DNA of 64,000 bases from Enhygromyxa salina (GCF_002994635.1 NZ_PVNL01000049.1:1-64000); one strand, 5' to 3'; shown: positions 37,037 through 45,508, numbered from the stretch's first letter. Made by a program: numbers and translations. Notes: a model not told the origin generated them from the sequence alone.

Positions 37037-37440
37037 GCAGCTACTCTACGCGGCATCCGCGAGCGCCCACAGTTTTCGGAGATTCTGCATCACCGCTGCA
37101 CGCGGTTTCGCTCCGCGCTCACTCGTTGCGCTCGCGCGCGACGACAGTGATGTCGACGACGACGCGGGAGATCTCGCCTCGCGATTGGGTCGCAACGCGA
37201 TACGATCGAGCGGCGACCGCAGTGGAAAAGCTGTCGACAACCTGTCGAGAGATCTCGTCGTCGAGATCGCCACCCCATCGAAAAGCGAGGCGATCACAAC
37301 ACCTTAGGGGGATGCCGCGCCCCGCACGCGGGTCTGGATCAGGCGAGTGCGCTCGGCACGGACCCGCGTGCGCGCTACTCACGCATGGATCCCCGACCGA
37401 TCGAGCGATCGGCGAATGCTGATCAAAGCGTGTTCGCGGG
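37037..37440. other. Gene-free region with several inverted repeats upstream of mrfA
   Basis: No frame here looks like a gene. Clear structures are GATCTCG/CGAGATC with a 4-nt loop (37251-37268), and an 11-bp inverted repeat GCACGCGGGTC/GACCCGCGTGC (37324-37334 and 37361-37371) spanning a 26-nt loop. Several GTCGAC/GAGATCTC-rich stretches lie around 37160-37260. They may be operators, attenuator hairpins or remnants of mobile elements. No promoter can be named with confidence. Confidence 0.45.
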
Positions 37441-37454
37441 CGCTTGACGGCATG

Positions 37455-37671
37455 ACTGAACGAGTGTTAGGTCAACTCACCCGTTCAGTGCAGGCGAGAT
37501 TTTCCGTTCGATGCTAGAGCACCCATCAGGCTTTCCCCGCGTACGGACCCTCCTTCCAGAAACACCGGATCCTCCTTCAATTTCAGGTGTTTCTGCCGGC
37601 GCGGGGAAGCCTGATGTACCCGAGCGGTCGACCTACGCCAACGCTGGCGGCAGGTCGACCGCTCACTTTTT
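37455..37671 (+). ncRNA. Candidate structured RNA (small RNA or mrfA leader) with two anti-SD loops
   Basis: Three stem-loops follow one another. First, ACTGAACG pairs with CGTTCAGT (37455-37462/37482-37489). Second, an 18-nt arm at 37524-37541 pairs almost perfectly with 37600-37616, enclosing a perfect 10-bp inner stem CAGAAACACC/GGTGTTTCTG (37557-37566/37586-37595). Third, an intrinsic terminator at 37622-37671. In the second element the unpaired internal loop (37545-37556) and apical loop (37567-37578) both carry GGAYCCTCCTTC, which contains the anti-Shine-Dalgarno core CCUCCUU. A TTGACG at 37444-37449 could be a -35 box, but the -10 region is poor. Its RNA could act as a free sRNA or as the 5' leader of mrfA, which starts 16 bp after the T-run. 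Confidence 0.6.
37622..37671 (+). terminator. Strong intrinsic terminator just upstream of mrfA
   Basis: A perfect 13-bp stem, GAGCGGTCGACCT with AGGTCGACCGCTC (37622-37634/37652-37664), has an inner GCCA/TGGC pair and is followed by AC and five T (37667-37671). It is the best terminator in the window. It ends the candidate RNA and lies inside the open frame that extends mrfA upstream, which argues for a later mrfA start. Confidence 0.88.
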
Positions 37672-37687
37672 AGGCCAGCTCGATCAC

Positions 37688-40378
37688 GTGGTCGCGTCGA
37701 TCACGGATCTCGACGAGCTCGAGCTCGTCACGGTGCGCCGCACTCCGGCTCGCGCAGGTGTCTCGGGCGAGTGGCCAGCGTGGATCGATCAGCGCGTGCG
37801 CGAGTGCTTCGCCACGATCGGTGTCGATCGGCCCTACGCGCATCAACAGCGGGGCCTCGATGCACTCCATGCAGGACGGGATCTCGTGCTCGCAACCGCG
37901 ACCGCGTCGGGCAAGTCGCTGTGCTACCAAGCTCCCGTCTTGCAGGCTGCGCTGGCAGATCCGGCCGCGCGGGCGCTGTTCTTGTTTCCGACCAAGGCGC
38001 TCGCGCGCGACCAAGTCGAGGCGTTTCGCAAGCTGGTTGGTCCCAACACACCGCTGCGAGAGTGTGTGGGTGCGGGCACCTACGACGGCGACACGCCGCC
38101 CGATCAGCGTCGCGCAGCTCGTGCGCGCGCTCACGTGATCGCGACAAACCCAGACATGATGCACCGCGCTCTGCTGCCGCATCACGATCGCTGGTCCGCG
38201 TTCTTGTCGGGGCTGCGCTACGTCGTGATCGACGAGCTACACACCTACCGGGGCGTGTTCGGCAGTCATGTCGCCAACGTGCTGCGGCGGCTGTGGCGGG
38301 TCTGCGCGTTCCATGGTTCGCGCCCGCAGCTGATCACCTGCTCGGCCACGATCGCCAACCCGCGCGAGCTCGCGTCGTCGCTGTGCGCCCGCGAAGACTT
38401 CGAGGTCATCGATCAGAGCTCGGCGCCGGTCGGTCCGCGGACCTTCGTGGTGCTCAACCCTGCGGTCGTCGATCCGCTCACGGGCGTGCGGCGTGACTAC
38501 CTCAAGTGCACGCGCGCGGTGCTTGGCCGGCTGCGCGCGGCCGATCTCACCACGTTGGCGTTCTGTCGCACCCGCAAGTCGGTCGAGCTGCTCACCCGCT
38601 ACCTGCGGGAGGATGAGTGTGGTGTGCACGAGCAGGGCCGCTCACCCATGCAGCCCGCCAGCGCCGCGGCGCCGCCGAGCGCACCGGTCGGGTTCAAGCC
38701 CCAGGGCAAGACCGCGAGCGGCCCGTGGGCGCGCTTGCAGCAGCAAGCGAGCGGCTCGAAAGCTCAGTTTCGCCGGCCGCCCGAGCTCGCCGGTCCGGTC
38801 GATCAAGGCGCCGTCGATCGTGCGCGCCGCACGATCCGTGGCTATCGCGGCGGGTATCTGCCCGAGCACCGCCGCGAGATCGAGGCCGCGCTGCGCGAAG
38901 GTGAGGCCAAGGTCGTCACCTCGACCAACGCGCTCGAGCTCGGCATGGACATCGGTGGCCTCGACGCGGTGGTGCTCGCGGGCTACCCGGGCACGCGCGC
39001 GGCCACCTGGCAACGCTCGGGCCGCGCCGGGCGGCGCCAGGACCCATCGCTGACGATCATGGTGCTGTCGTCGCGGCCGCTCGATCAGTTTGTCTCGGCG
39101 GCGCCCGAGTTCCTGTTTGGTGAGCCGCCCGAGCACGCGCGGATCGACGCGCTCAACCCCGAGATCTTGGTGCCGCACCTGCGCTGCGCCGCGTACGAGC
39201 TGCCGTTCGGGTTTCAGACGCCCGAGTCGGCGGACCAGCAGAGTGATCGCCAGCCATGGTGGTCGAGCTGGGGTGGGCTCGCGACCGAGGAGCTCGCGGG
39301 TGCGCTCGACTATCTCGGCGAGCGCGGCGCGCTGCTGCGCGAGCAGGAGGCAGACGGCGGCGTGCGGTTCTACGCGATCGGCACGGCGTTCCCGGCCGAC
39401 GCGGTCGATCTGCGTGGCTCGCTCGAAGAGAACTTCACCGTCATCGAAGACGTCCCCGGAAGCAAAGAACACGGGCGCATCCTGGCCGAGGTCGACTTCG
39501 AAGACGGCCCGCTGTACCTGCACCCGGGCGCGATCTACCCGCTCGAGGGCAAGACCTACGAGGTCCGCCGGCTCGACTGGGACGCGCGCAAGGCCTACGT
39601 GCACGAGGCCGCCGTCACCTACTACACAGAAGCGGTCTGCAACCTGCGCGTGCGCATGCTCGAGGGCGCGCGCGCTGACGAAGGGGCGCGCGGTCCAGAT
39701 GATCCCCGCCGGGCCCCGTCGGGCACTGGCTATGCGCACGTCGTGCGCGCGGTGCCTGGGTTCAAGAAGCTGCGGTTTCGGACCCACGAGAACGTCGGCT
39801 TTGGTCCGGTCAAGCTGCCGGACCTCGAGCTGCACACGATCGCCGCGTACTGGGGCTTCCCCGATCAGCTGCTGGCCTGGCTCGGCGATCCACATCGGCG
39901 CAGCAACGCCGCGCTGGCGGCTGCGCACGCGATTCGCCATGTCGCGGCGATGGTGTTGATGTGCGAGGTCCAGGATCTTTGCCACGCGGTCACGTCGGGG
40001 CTGCCCGGGCCCGAGGGGGTGACTGCGTGGGCCCCCGTCGGTCTTGGCAAGCCCTCGGCCGAGGCGTCGATGCTCGCGGGTGGGCGCCCAACCATCTACC
40101 TCTACGATGATCTGCCCGGGGGCGCGGGCCTGAGTACGCAGGCGCACGCACTGGGCCGGCCGTTCTTCGAGCGGGTGCTCGCGGTCGTGCGCGGCTGCGG
40201 CTGCGCGCATGGTTGTCCCACGTGTATTGGCACCGAGGTCGCGCTCGATCCTCTCGGCGGCATGGGTGCGGCACCGAATCCGAGCGAGCGCCACAACCCC
40301 GAGACCGTCGCGCGCAAGCACGCTCGCGCCGATCTGCTCACAACCATCCAAGCGATCGCCGACGGATTGTGTTTGTGA
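37688..40378 (+). CDS. mrfA: MrfA-type DEAD/DEAH helicase with DUF1998
   Basis: The frame is open from 37511, but that part is the RNA and terminator, so the GTG at 37688 is preferred; it yields 896 residues. Motifs of a superfamily 2 helicase are present: Q-like AHQQRGLDAL, Walker A ATASGKS, FPTKALARDQ, DELHTY (DEAH-like box), CSATIANP, and QRSGRAGRR. The C-terminus has the DUF1998 zinc-binding cluster CGCAHGCPTC. This matches Bacillus YprA/MrfA, a 3'-5' helicase that acts with the nuclease MrfB in excision repair of mitomycin C lesions. An insertion of about 90 residues after motif IV makes it longer than the Bacillus protein (about 750). The stop TGA belongs to the first unit of the repeat array, and the nuclease partner follows that array. 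Confidence 0.85.
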   Translation: MVASITDLDELELVTVRRTPARAGVSGEWPAWIDQRVRECFATIGVDRPYAHQQRGLDALHAGRDLVLATATASGKSLCYQAPVLQAALADPAARALFLFPTKALARDQVEAFRKLVGPNTPLRECVGAGTYDGDTPPDQRRAARARAHVIATNPDMMHRALLPHHDRWSAFLSGLRYVVIDELHTYRGVFGSHVANVLRRLWRVCAFHGSRPQLITCSATIANPRELASSLCAREDFEVIDQSSAPVGPRTFVVLNPAVVDPLTGVRRDYLKCTRAVLGRLRAADLTTLAFCRTRKSVELLTRYLREDECGVHEQGRSPMQPASAAAPPSAPVGFKPQGKTASGPWARLQQQASGSKAQFRRPPELAGPVDQGAVDRARRTIRGYRGGYLPEHRREIEAALREGEAKVVTSTNALELGMDIGGLDAVVLAGYPGTRAATWQRSGRAGRRQDPSLTIMVLSSRPLDQFVSAAPEFLFGEPPEHARIDALNPEILVPHLRCAAYELPFGFQTPESADQQSDRQPWWSSWGGLATEELAGALDYLGERGALLREQEADGGVRFYAIGTAFPADAVDLRGSLEENFTVIEDVPGSKEHGRILAEVDFEDGPLYLHPGAIYPLEGKTYEVRRLDWDARKAYVHEAAVTYYTEAVCNLRVRMLEGARADEGARGPDDPRRAPSGTGYAHVVRAVPGFKKLRFRTHENVGFGPVKLPDLELHTIAAYWGFPDQLLAWLGDPHRRSNAALAAAHAIRHVAAMVLMCEVQDLCHAVTSGLPGPEGVTAWAPVGLGKPSAEASMLAGGRPTIYLYDDLPGGAGLSTQAHALGRPFFERVLAVVRGCGCAHGCPTCIGTEVALDPLGGMGAAPNPSERHNPETVARKHARADLLTTIQAIADGLCL

Positions 40379-40691
40379 CCCCCACAGACGGCTTCGCACT
40401 TCGCGGTCACTCGCTTCGCTCGCTCCCATCGGGCTGGCTGTTTGCGACCGCATGTGTGGCCCCCTGGAAGGGGGCTGTATATGACCCCCACAGGCGGCTT
40501 CGCACTTCGCGGTCACTCGCTTCGCTCGCTCCCATCGGGCTGGCTGTTTGCGAACGCATGTGTGGCCCCCTGGAAGGGGGCTGTATATGACCCCCACAGA
40601 CGGCTTCGCACTTCGCGGTCACTCGCTTCGCTCGCTCCCATCGGGCTGGCTGTTTGCGACCGCATGTGTGGCCCCCTTGAAGGGGGCTGGA
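40374..40691 (+). repeat. 106-bp tandem repeat array B (three units) between mrfA and mrfB
   Basis: Three head-to-tail units of exactly 106 bp lie at 40374-40479, 40480-40585 and 40586-40691, with a further partial start (TATGATCCCC) at 40692. They match array A (36438-36644) with a few substitutions, for example CATCGGG for CAACGGG. Each ends in a hairpin GCCCCCTGGAAGGGGGC. The first unit supplies the TGA stop of mrfA. The period is 1 modulo 3, so each unit is read in a different frame; the stop-free frames on both strands should not be annotated as genes. Confidence 0.9.
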
Positions 40692-40730
40692 TATGATCCC
40701 CTGGCGCGCGTTTGCGCAGGAACGTTTTAG

Positions 40731-42311
40731 ATGGACTTGCTCACGCGACTTGCTCACGCTCGGGCGCTCGAGCGGCTCGACACTGGCGCGGTGGGGGAGG
40801 CGTTCGGTTCAGTCGATCGGCCCGCGCCCGTGACACCAACCGCAGCGAGGGTCCCGGAGGCGGGCGCGTCGTTCGAGCGACGGGAGGTGGTGGTGCCGCT
40901 GGCGGTGGCGCCCAGGGTTCCGCGTGGGTTTGCCGAGCGGCTGGCGACGGATCTGGCGACGGATCGGCCCGCGATGCTTGGTGGGTGCCTGGATCGGCTG
41001 GTGCTGCCCACGAGCTCGGCGTTGGCGCGTGATCTGGTCTGTCTCGGGGCCGCTCGCGGTGGGCGGCCGGTGTTCATCGACACGGAGACGACGGGGCTCG
41101 GCGGGGTCGCGCTGCCGTTCATGGTCGGCATCGCCTGGTATGGCCCAGGCAGCCTCACGGTCACGCAGTGGACCCTCTCGCGCCTGGGTGGCGAGGCGGC
41201 GCTGCTCGCCGACGTGCTCGCGACGCTGCGCAACTTGGGTCCCGATCCGCTGGTCAGCTTCAACGGCGCGAGCTTTGATCTGCCGCTGCTGCGGGTTCGG
41301 GCCCGGCGGCATGGGCTGTGTGAGCGGGTCCTCGCTGCGCGACAGGTCGACCATCTCGACCTGCTGGTGCCCGCGCGGCGGCTGCACAGCGGGTTCGGAC
41401 CGGACTGCCGGCTCGGTACGCTCGAGCGCGATCTGCTGGGTCTGCGGCGCCGGGGCGACATCGACTCGGCGGAGATCCCCGCGGTGTACTGGCGGTGGCT
41501 GCAAGCGCCCGACGATCTGCACGCCCAGCGCCGGCTGCAGGCCGTGCGTGACCACAACGTGGTCGATCTCGCCAGCTTGCCTGCGCTCGCGGCCACGCTG
41601 GCCCGCACGATCCGCGAGCCCGAGGGGCTCGAGCGGGCCCGCCGGGCGGCGCGGCACTTCGCCAAGCTCGGCGCCCACGATCAGGCCCGGCTGTCGCTCG
41701 CGCGCTTCGTCGAGCCTGGCCTCGCGCGCGCGCAGCAGGGGCAGGCGCTGGCGAAGGGCTGGCGAGAGGCCGCGCTCGAGCTCGCGGAGCTCGAGCGGCG
41801 GGGCGGCACGCGCGAGCGCGCCGCGGTGCTGTGGAGGGCGGCGTGGCGGCAGGAGCCCAGCTGTCCGGTCAGCAGTGAAGCCTGGGCAAAGCACCTCGAG
41901 CATCACGCGCGGGACTTCGGCGAGGCGCTGCGCGTCGCTCGGGCTTCGCGCTTGGCGTGTCCCCGGCGGATCGCCCGACTCGAGCGCAAGCTGGCCGGCG
42001 TCCACGCGGCGGCCGGCGCCGATCGAGTGGCACCCGAGCGAGCGACGTGCTCCAAGCCAGCGCCGATCCCCGAGCCAGCGCCGATCTCCGAGCTCCCCGA
42101 ACTCGCAACGCTCCCCCAACCCGCCGAGCCCGCCGAGCTCCTCGAGCCCGCCGAGCCCGCCGAGCCACTGGGGGCGCCACGCTCACCCGCGCGCGTCGAG
42201 CCGCGCCCCGAGCCGCGCCTGGCCCACTCACCCCGCACCGCCCGCTCGACCCTGTTGAGCGTGGCCGAAGACGGGTCGGGCGCCAGGCGGCGCTATCGGT
42301 TGCTGCGCTGA
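40731..42311 (+). CDS. mrfB: MrfB-type RNase H-fold exonuclease
   Basis: The 526-residue product has a DEDDh-like exonuclease core: VFIDTETTGLGG (first Asp/Glu), VSFNGASFDLPLLR, LDLLVPARRL and VRDHNVVDLASL carrying the last Asp. This is the YprB/MrfB pattern. MrfB degrades DNA beside MrfA in mitomycin repair. The region from about 300 to 420 is helical and TPR-like. The last about 100 residues are Pro/Glu/Ala repeats (EPAPIPEPAPI type), absent from the Bacillus protein and probably disordered. AGGAA eight bases before the ATG is a good ribosome-binding site. The gene begins 39 bp after the third repeat unit. Confidence 0.82.
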   Translation: MDLLTRLAHARALERLDTGAVGEAFGSVDRPAPVTPTAARVPEAGASFERREVVVPLAVAPRVPRGFAERLATDLATDRPAMLGGCLDRLVLPTSSALARDLVCLGAARGGRPVFIDTETTGLGGVALPFMVGIAWYGPGSLTVTQWTLSRLGGEAALLADVLATLRNLGPDPLVSFNGASFDLPLLRVRARRHGLCERVLAARQVDHLDLLVPARRLHSGFGPDCRLGTLERDLLGLRRRGDIDSAEIPAVYWRWLQAPDDLHAQRRLQAVRDHNVVDLASLPALAATLARTIREPEGLERARRAARHFAKLGAHDQARLSLARFVEPGLARAQQGQALAKGWREAALELAELERRGGTRERAAVLWRAAWRQEPSCPVSSEAWAKHLEHHARDFGEALRVARASRLACPRRIARLERKLAGVHAAAGADRVAPERATCSKPAPIPEPAPISELPELATLPQPAEPAELLEPAEPAEPLGAPRSPARVEPRPEPRLAHSPRTARSTLLSVAEDGSGARRRYRLLR

Positions 42312-42337
42312 CGGACGTGGTACCTTCGCCGCACCGC

Positions 42338-43237
42338 ATGCATCAGCCCCGGAGAACTCGACGGCCTGCGCAGGCTCGCGCGCTCGCGCTGGCGCTGTCG
42401 TTCGCGTCGGTCACCAGCGCGTCGGGCTGCATGAGCCTCACGCCGCAGCTGCACCCCACCGATATCGAAGCGCTCGAGCAGCTCGAAGATCGAGGTGAGC
42501 GCGAGCGCGCCTACGACGACAACGCGATCATCCGCAAGGGCGACGCCCGCGGGGTCCGCTACACCAAGGGCAACCAGCTCGGCGCGCGTCCGCGTGGCTG
42601 GCAGTCGCTGGATCTGATCCTTCGCTCCGATCGCAATTCCGCGGCGGCGCTGCCCGAGAAAAAAGTCCGCGCCGCGCGGGTGCTGACCGGCTTCGTGATC
42701 GCCAGCGCGATCGTGCTGGTGGGCGGCATCGCCTCGTCGGCCCGCGAGGGGCTCGAGCTCTCGCGGCTGTCGGGCACCAGCGCGGTCCTGCTCGGCGGCG
42801 GGATCGGCACGATCGCGTTTGGGATCGCGACGGGCGTGGTGTTCAACCAGGCTCGGGTTGGCTACGAGGGCGCGATCGACATCTACAACGACAGCCTCGC
42901 GCTGCGCCTGGGCATCTCCGATGCGGAGGGCGCCTACCGCCCGCCTCCGGGGGTGCTGATCGACGAGGAGGGCTTCATCATCCTCGACCAAAAAGAGCTG
43001 TCCACGCCGGAGTTTCGGCCCAAGCCGCCGCCGCCGGTCGAGCCGCCGCCGCCCGCTCCGATCGTCCCCGTTCCGTCCGAGGGCGTCAGCGAAGACGCCG
43101 AGGGCGAGCCGTCGCCGGCCGCGGAGCCGACTCCAGAGCCGGCCCCAGAGCTGTCCCACGCGGCGCCAACATCGGGCGGTGGCCTGCTGGGACCCGCGCG
43201 CAGCCTCGCACTTCGACAGTCGCTGCCGATCTACTGA
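42338..43237 (+). CDS. Membrane-associated lipoprotein with Pro-rich tail
   Basis: The ATG at 42338 gives 299 residues; the frame is open further upstream in mrfB. A signal peptide ends in a lipobox ASGC. Next is a helical segment (HPTDIEALEQLEDRGERERAYDD), then two hydrophobic helices around residues 107-130 and 140-163. A loop follows with NDSLALRLGISDAEG, then a Pro/Glu-rich tail (PKPPPPVEPPPP and PTPEPAPE). The hydrophobic pair suggests re-insertion in the inner membrane. The family is not recognised. It starts 26 bp after mrfB and may share its transcript. Confidence 0.65.
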   Translation: MHQPRRTRRPAQARALALALSFASVTSASGCMSLTPQLHPTDIEALEQLEDRGERERAYDDNAIIRKGDARGVRYTKGNQLGARPRGWQSLDLILRSDRNSAAALPEKKVRAARVLTGFVIASAIVLVGGIASSAREGLELSRLSGTSAVLLGGGIGTIAFGIATGVVFNQARVGYEGAIDIYNDSLALRLGISDAEGAYRPPPGVLIDEEGFIILDQKELSTPEFRPKPPPPVEPPPPAPIVPVPSEGVSEDAEGEPSPAAEPTPEPAPELSHAAPTSGGGLLGPARSLALRQSLPIY

Positions 43238-43326
43238 CGCGCGAACGCCCGCCTCAGCGAGCGCGCGGCTGCGAGCGCGGCTGGGGGGCCTTGACCTGAG
43301 CCGCTGCTGCGCAATCATGCGACCGC

Positions 43327-43749
43327 GTGCGAGGTTCATTGTTAGCACTCTTTGTTGTGGTGGCCGCGGGCTGCACCAACGCCGCCGGTCCCGAGCAGCC
43401 GATGTCGGGCAGGCAGACCTACGAGCAACAGTGCGCGCGCTGTCACGGTCTCGACGGCCGCCCGACCAAGGCTTCGCCGACCGCCCGCGACCTGACCAAC
43501 CGCAGCTACATCGAGTCGCTGGGCGACGTCCAGATCCGCGCGGCGATCATGCAGGGCCGGCCCGCGATGGTGGCCCCGGGCCAGGAGAAGCTGATGCCCG
43601 CGTTTGGCAATCAGTTCTCCGAGCCCGAGCTCAACGTGTTGATCGGCTACGTGCGCAGCCTCTCCGATCCAGAGCTGGGCCCGGAGAACCTGACGCCCGA
43701 GGCAGTGGGCGCGCGTCCGCTGGCGGACGACGGACGCACCGGCGAATGA
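43327..43749 (+). CDS. Class I cytochrome c lipoprotein
   Basis: The 140-residue product (GTG start) has a signal peptide with lipobox AAGC (C16), the haem-binding CARCH at residues 36-40 and a probable distal methionine M90 in KLMPAFG. This gives a small monohaem cytochrome c anchored at the outer face of a membrane, as an electron carrier. The C-terminal 25 residues are a polar tail. It lies between a lipoprotein gene and a methyltransferase gene and is not visibly part of an oxidase operon. Confidence 0.88.
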   Translation: MRGSLLALFVVVAAGCTNAAGPEQPMSGRQTYEQQCARCHGLDGRPTKASPTARDLTNRSYIESLGDVQIRAAIMQGRPAMVAPGQEKLMPAFGNQFSEPELNVLIGYVRSLSDPELGPENLTPEAVGARPLADDGRTGE

Positions 43750-43784
43750 AGCCCCTGCACACGACCGAAGGTTGAGCCGCTTGC

Positions 43785-45485
43785 ATGGGCGACGATGATC
43801 GCGTCGAGCTGTGCTGGCCGGGGAAGTACGTCGATGGGGTCCGGGCGCCGCTCGTCGATCACGGCGCGGAGCTGATCGAGCGTGAGCGGCTCGGCGCCGC
43901 GACGCCACCCGGGACGCCCGCCAACCGCCTGATCCGCGGCGACAACCTGCTCGCGCTCGAGGCGTTGGTCCGCCGCGCGCCACACAGCGTCGACCTGGTC
44001 TACATCGATCCGCCCTTCGCGACCGGCAATCGCTTCGCGCTGCTGCGGCGGATCGGCGACAAGCGCGAGGGCACCGACGCGCAGCTGCGGCTGCCGGCCT
44101 TCGACGACGCCTGGGACGGCGGCCTGGCCGGGTTCTTGCGCATGCTGGATCCGCGCCTGCGGCTGATCCACCAGCTGCTGTCGCCAACCGGGAGCCTGTA
44201 TGTCCACGTGGATCCAACCGTCGGTCACGCGGTCAAGCTGCTGCTCGACGAGATCTTTGGGCCGGGCTGTTTTCAGCGCGAGATCGTGTGGCGGATCGGC
44301 TGGATCTCGGGGTTCAAGACCACGGCCCGCAACTGGATCCGCAACCACGATCTGATCTTTTTCTACACCAAGGATCCGCGCGAGTTCACCTTCAACAAGA
44401 CCTGGGTGCCGCACCCCAGCAGCTACGAGCGCCGCGCAGGCACGGCCGCCAAGGCCCCAGGGGTCGCGATCGAAGACGTGTGGAACGCCGGGGCAGGGGA
44501 GCTCGAGCTCAGCGGCCGCGAGTCGCTCGACTCGATCCAGATCAAGAGCTTCTCGCGCGAGAAGACCGGCTGGGCCACGCAGAAGAACGAGTCCTTGCTG
44601 CGGCGGATCATCGCGGCGTCGAGCGACCCTGGCGATGTGGTCGCGGATCTGTTCGCGGGCTCGGGGACCACGGGAGTGGTCGCGGCCGCGCTCGGGCGCG
44701 CCTTCGTGGTCTGCGATCACGCCGACGCGGCCGTGCAGATCGCCCGCAATCGCTTGATCGACGCCGAGGTCGGGTTCGAGCTGCTCGAGGTCGATCACCG
44801 CGAGCGAGAGCTAAAGCTGCAGGGTGTCGCGCCCGCGCAGCTGCAGGCGTGGATGCTCGACCAGCTCGGCGGCGAGCTGGTCGAGCTCGGGCCGTTCATG
44901 GGGCGTCGCGGCGACGTTGGTCTGGCGCTCGGGATGCCGGGCGAGCCGGTCACCGCCGCGAGGATCGAGCAGCTGGTGATCGCCGCGCGCGAGCACCAGC
45001 TGGGCGCGGTCGAGCTGGTGGCGTTCGAGTGGGCCGGCCCCGATCTCGCGGGCGAGGCCGCGACCGCCGACCCTGGTGATCCGCTGCTGGTCCCGATCCA
45101 GGTTGGCCGCGGGCTGTTCGAGCCCAGCGTGCGGGCGACGGCGTGGATCGACGGCGGGGTGGCGGTCTGCGAGCGGCCCGAGCTGGTGGTCGAGGTCGCC
45201 GAGCTCGACGACGCGCGGATGACCATCGAGCTCGTCGACGTTCGCCTGCGACGACCGCAGCACCTGCCCGACGCGCTGCGCTCGCGGGGGTTCGCGGAGC
45301 GCGTGCTCGGCTGGTCGCTGGCCGACGCCGCGACGCCCACCCAGCCGATGTTCGTGGCCGTGCGCGGGCGCGGCGGGCTCTCGCTGATCGCCGAGCTGCC
45401 GCGGACCCGCGCCGCGCTGATCCTCGCGGTCGAGGACATCTGCGGGCACCGTCACGTCCGCTTGCTCGAGCCCCGATTGCGATGA
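43785..45485 (+). CDS. Beta-class adenine DNA methyltransferase, no restriction partner
   Basis: The 566-residue product has the beta-type order: DPPF catalytic motif IV (residues 75-78, in VDLVYIDPPFATG) before SAM-binding motif I (FAGSGTTG, 290-297). Between them are the target-recognition stretch and WATQKNESLLRRII. This is the arrangement of type III Mod and related N6-adenine methyltransferases. The last about 230 residues form an extra domain of alternating strands and helices, not a known nuclease. No Res or other restriction gene is adjacent, so it is probably an orphan regulatory methyltransferase. It starts 35 bp after the cytochrome c gene. Confidence 0.85.
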   Translation: MGDDDRVELCWPGKYVDGVRAPLVDHGAELIERERLGAATPPGTPANRLIRGDNLLALEALVRRAPHSVDLVYIDPPFATGNRFALLRRIGDKREGTDAQLRLPAFDDAWDGGLAGFLRMLDPRLRLIHQLLSPTGSLYVHVDPTVGHAVKLLLDEIFGPGCFQREIVWRIGWISGFKTTARNWIRNHDLIFFYTKDPREFTFNKTWVPHPSSYERRAGTAAKAPGVAIEDVWNAGAGELELSGRESLDSIQIKSFSREKTGWATQKNESLLRRIIAASSDPGDVVADLFAGSGTTGVVAAALGRAFVVCDHADAAVQIARNRLIDAEVGFELLEVDHRERELKLQGVAPAQLQAWMLDQLGGELVELGPFMGRRGDVGLALGMPGEPVTAARIEQLVIAAREHQLGAVELVAFEWAGPDLAGEAATADPGDPLLVPIQVGRGLFEPSVRATAWIDGGVAVCERPELVVEVAELDDARMTIELVDVRLRRPQHLPDALRSRGFAERVLGWSLADAATPTQPMFVAVRGRGGLSLIAELPRTRAALILAVEDICGHRHVRLLEPRLR

Positions 45486-45508
45486 CGACGTCGGAGCAGC
45501 CCTCGCAA

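Noticed and set aside
37567..37578. Resemblance of GGATCCTCCTTC to the 16S rRNA 3' end as evidence for an rRNA fragment
   Set aside because: Only the short anti-SD core matches, twice, inside a hairpin; no other rRNA sequence is near.
38642..40597. Long minus-strand open frame across mrfA and the repeat array
   Set aside because: It runs through the tandem repeats and the antisense of conserved helicase motifs; composition is that of a shadow.
36440..40691. The two repeat arrays considered as a CRISPR locus or transposon ends
   Set aside because: Units are contiguous without spacers and in direct orientation; no transposase or target duplication is seen.
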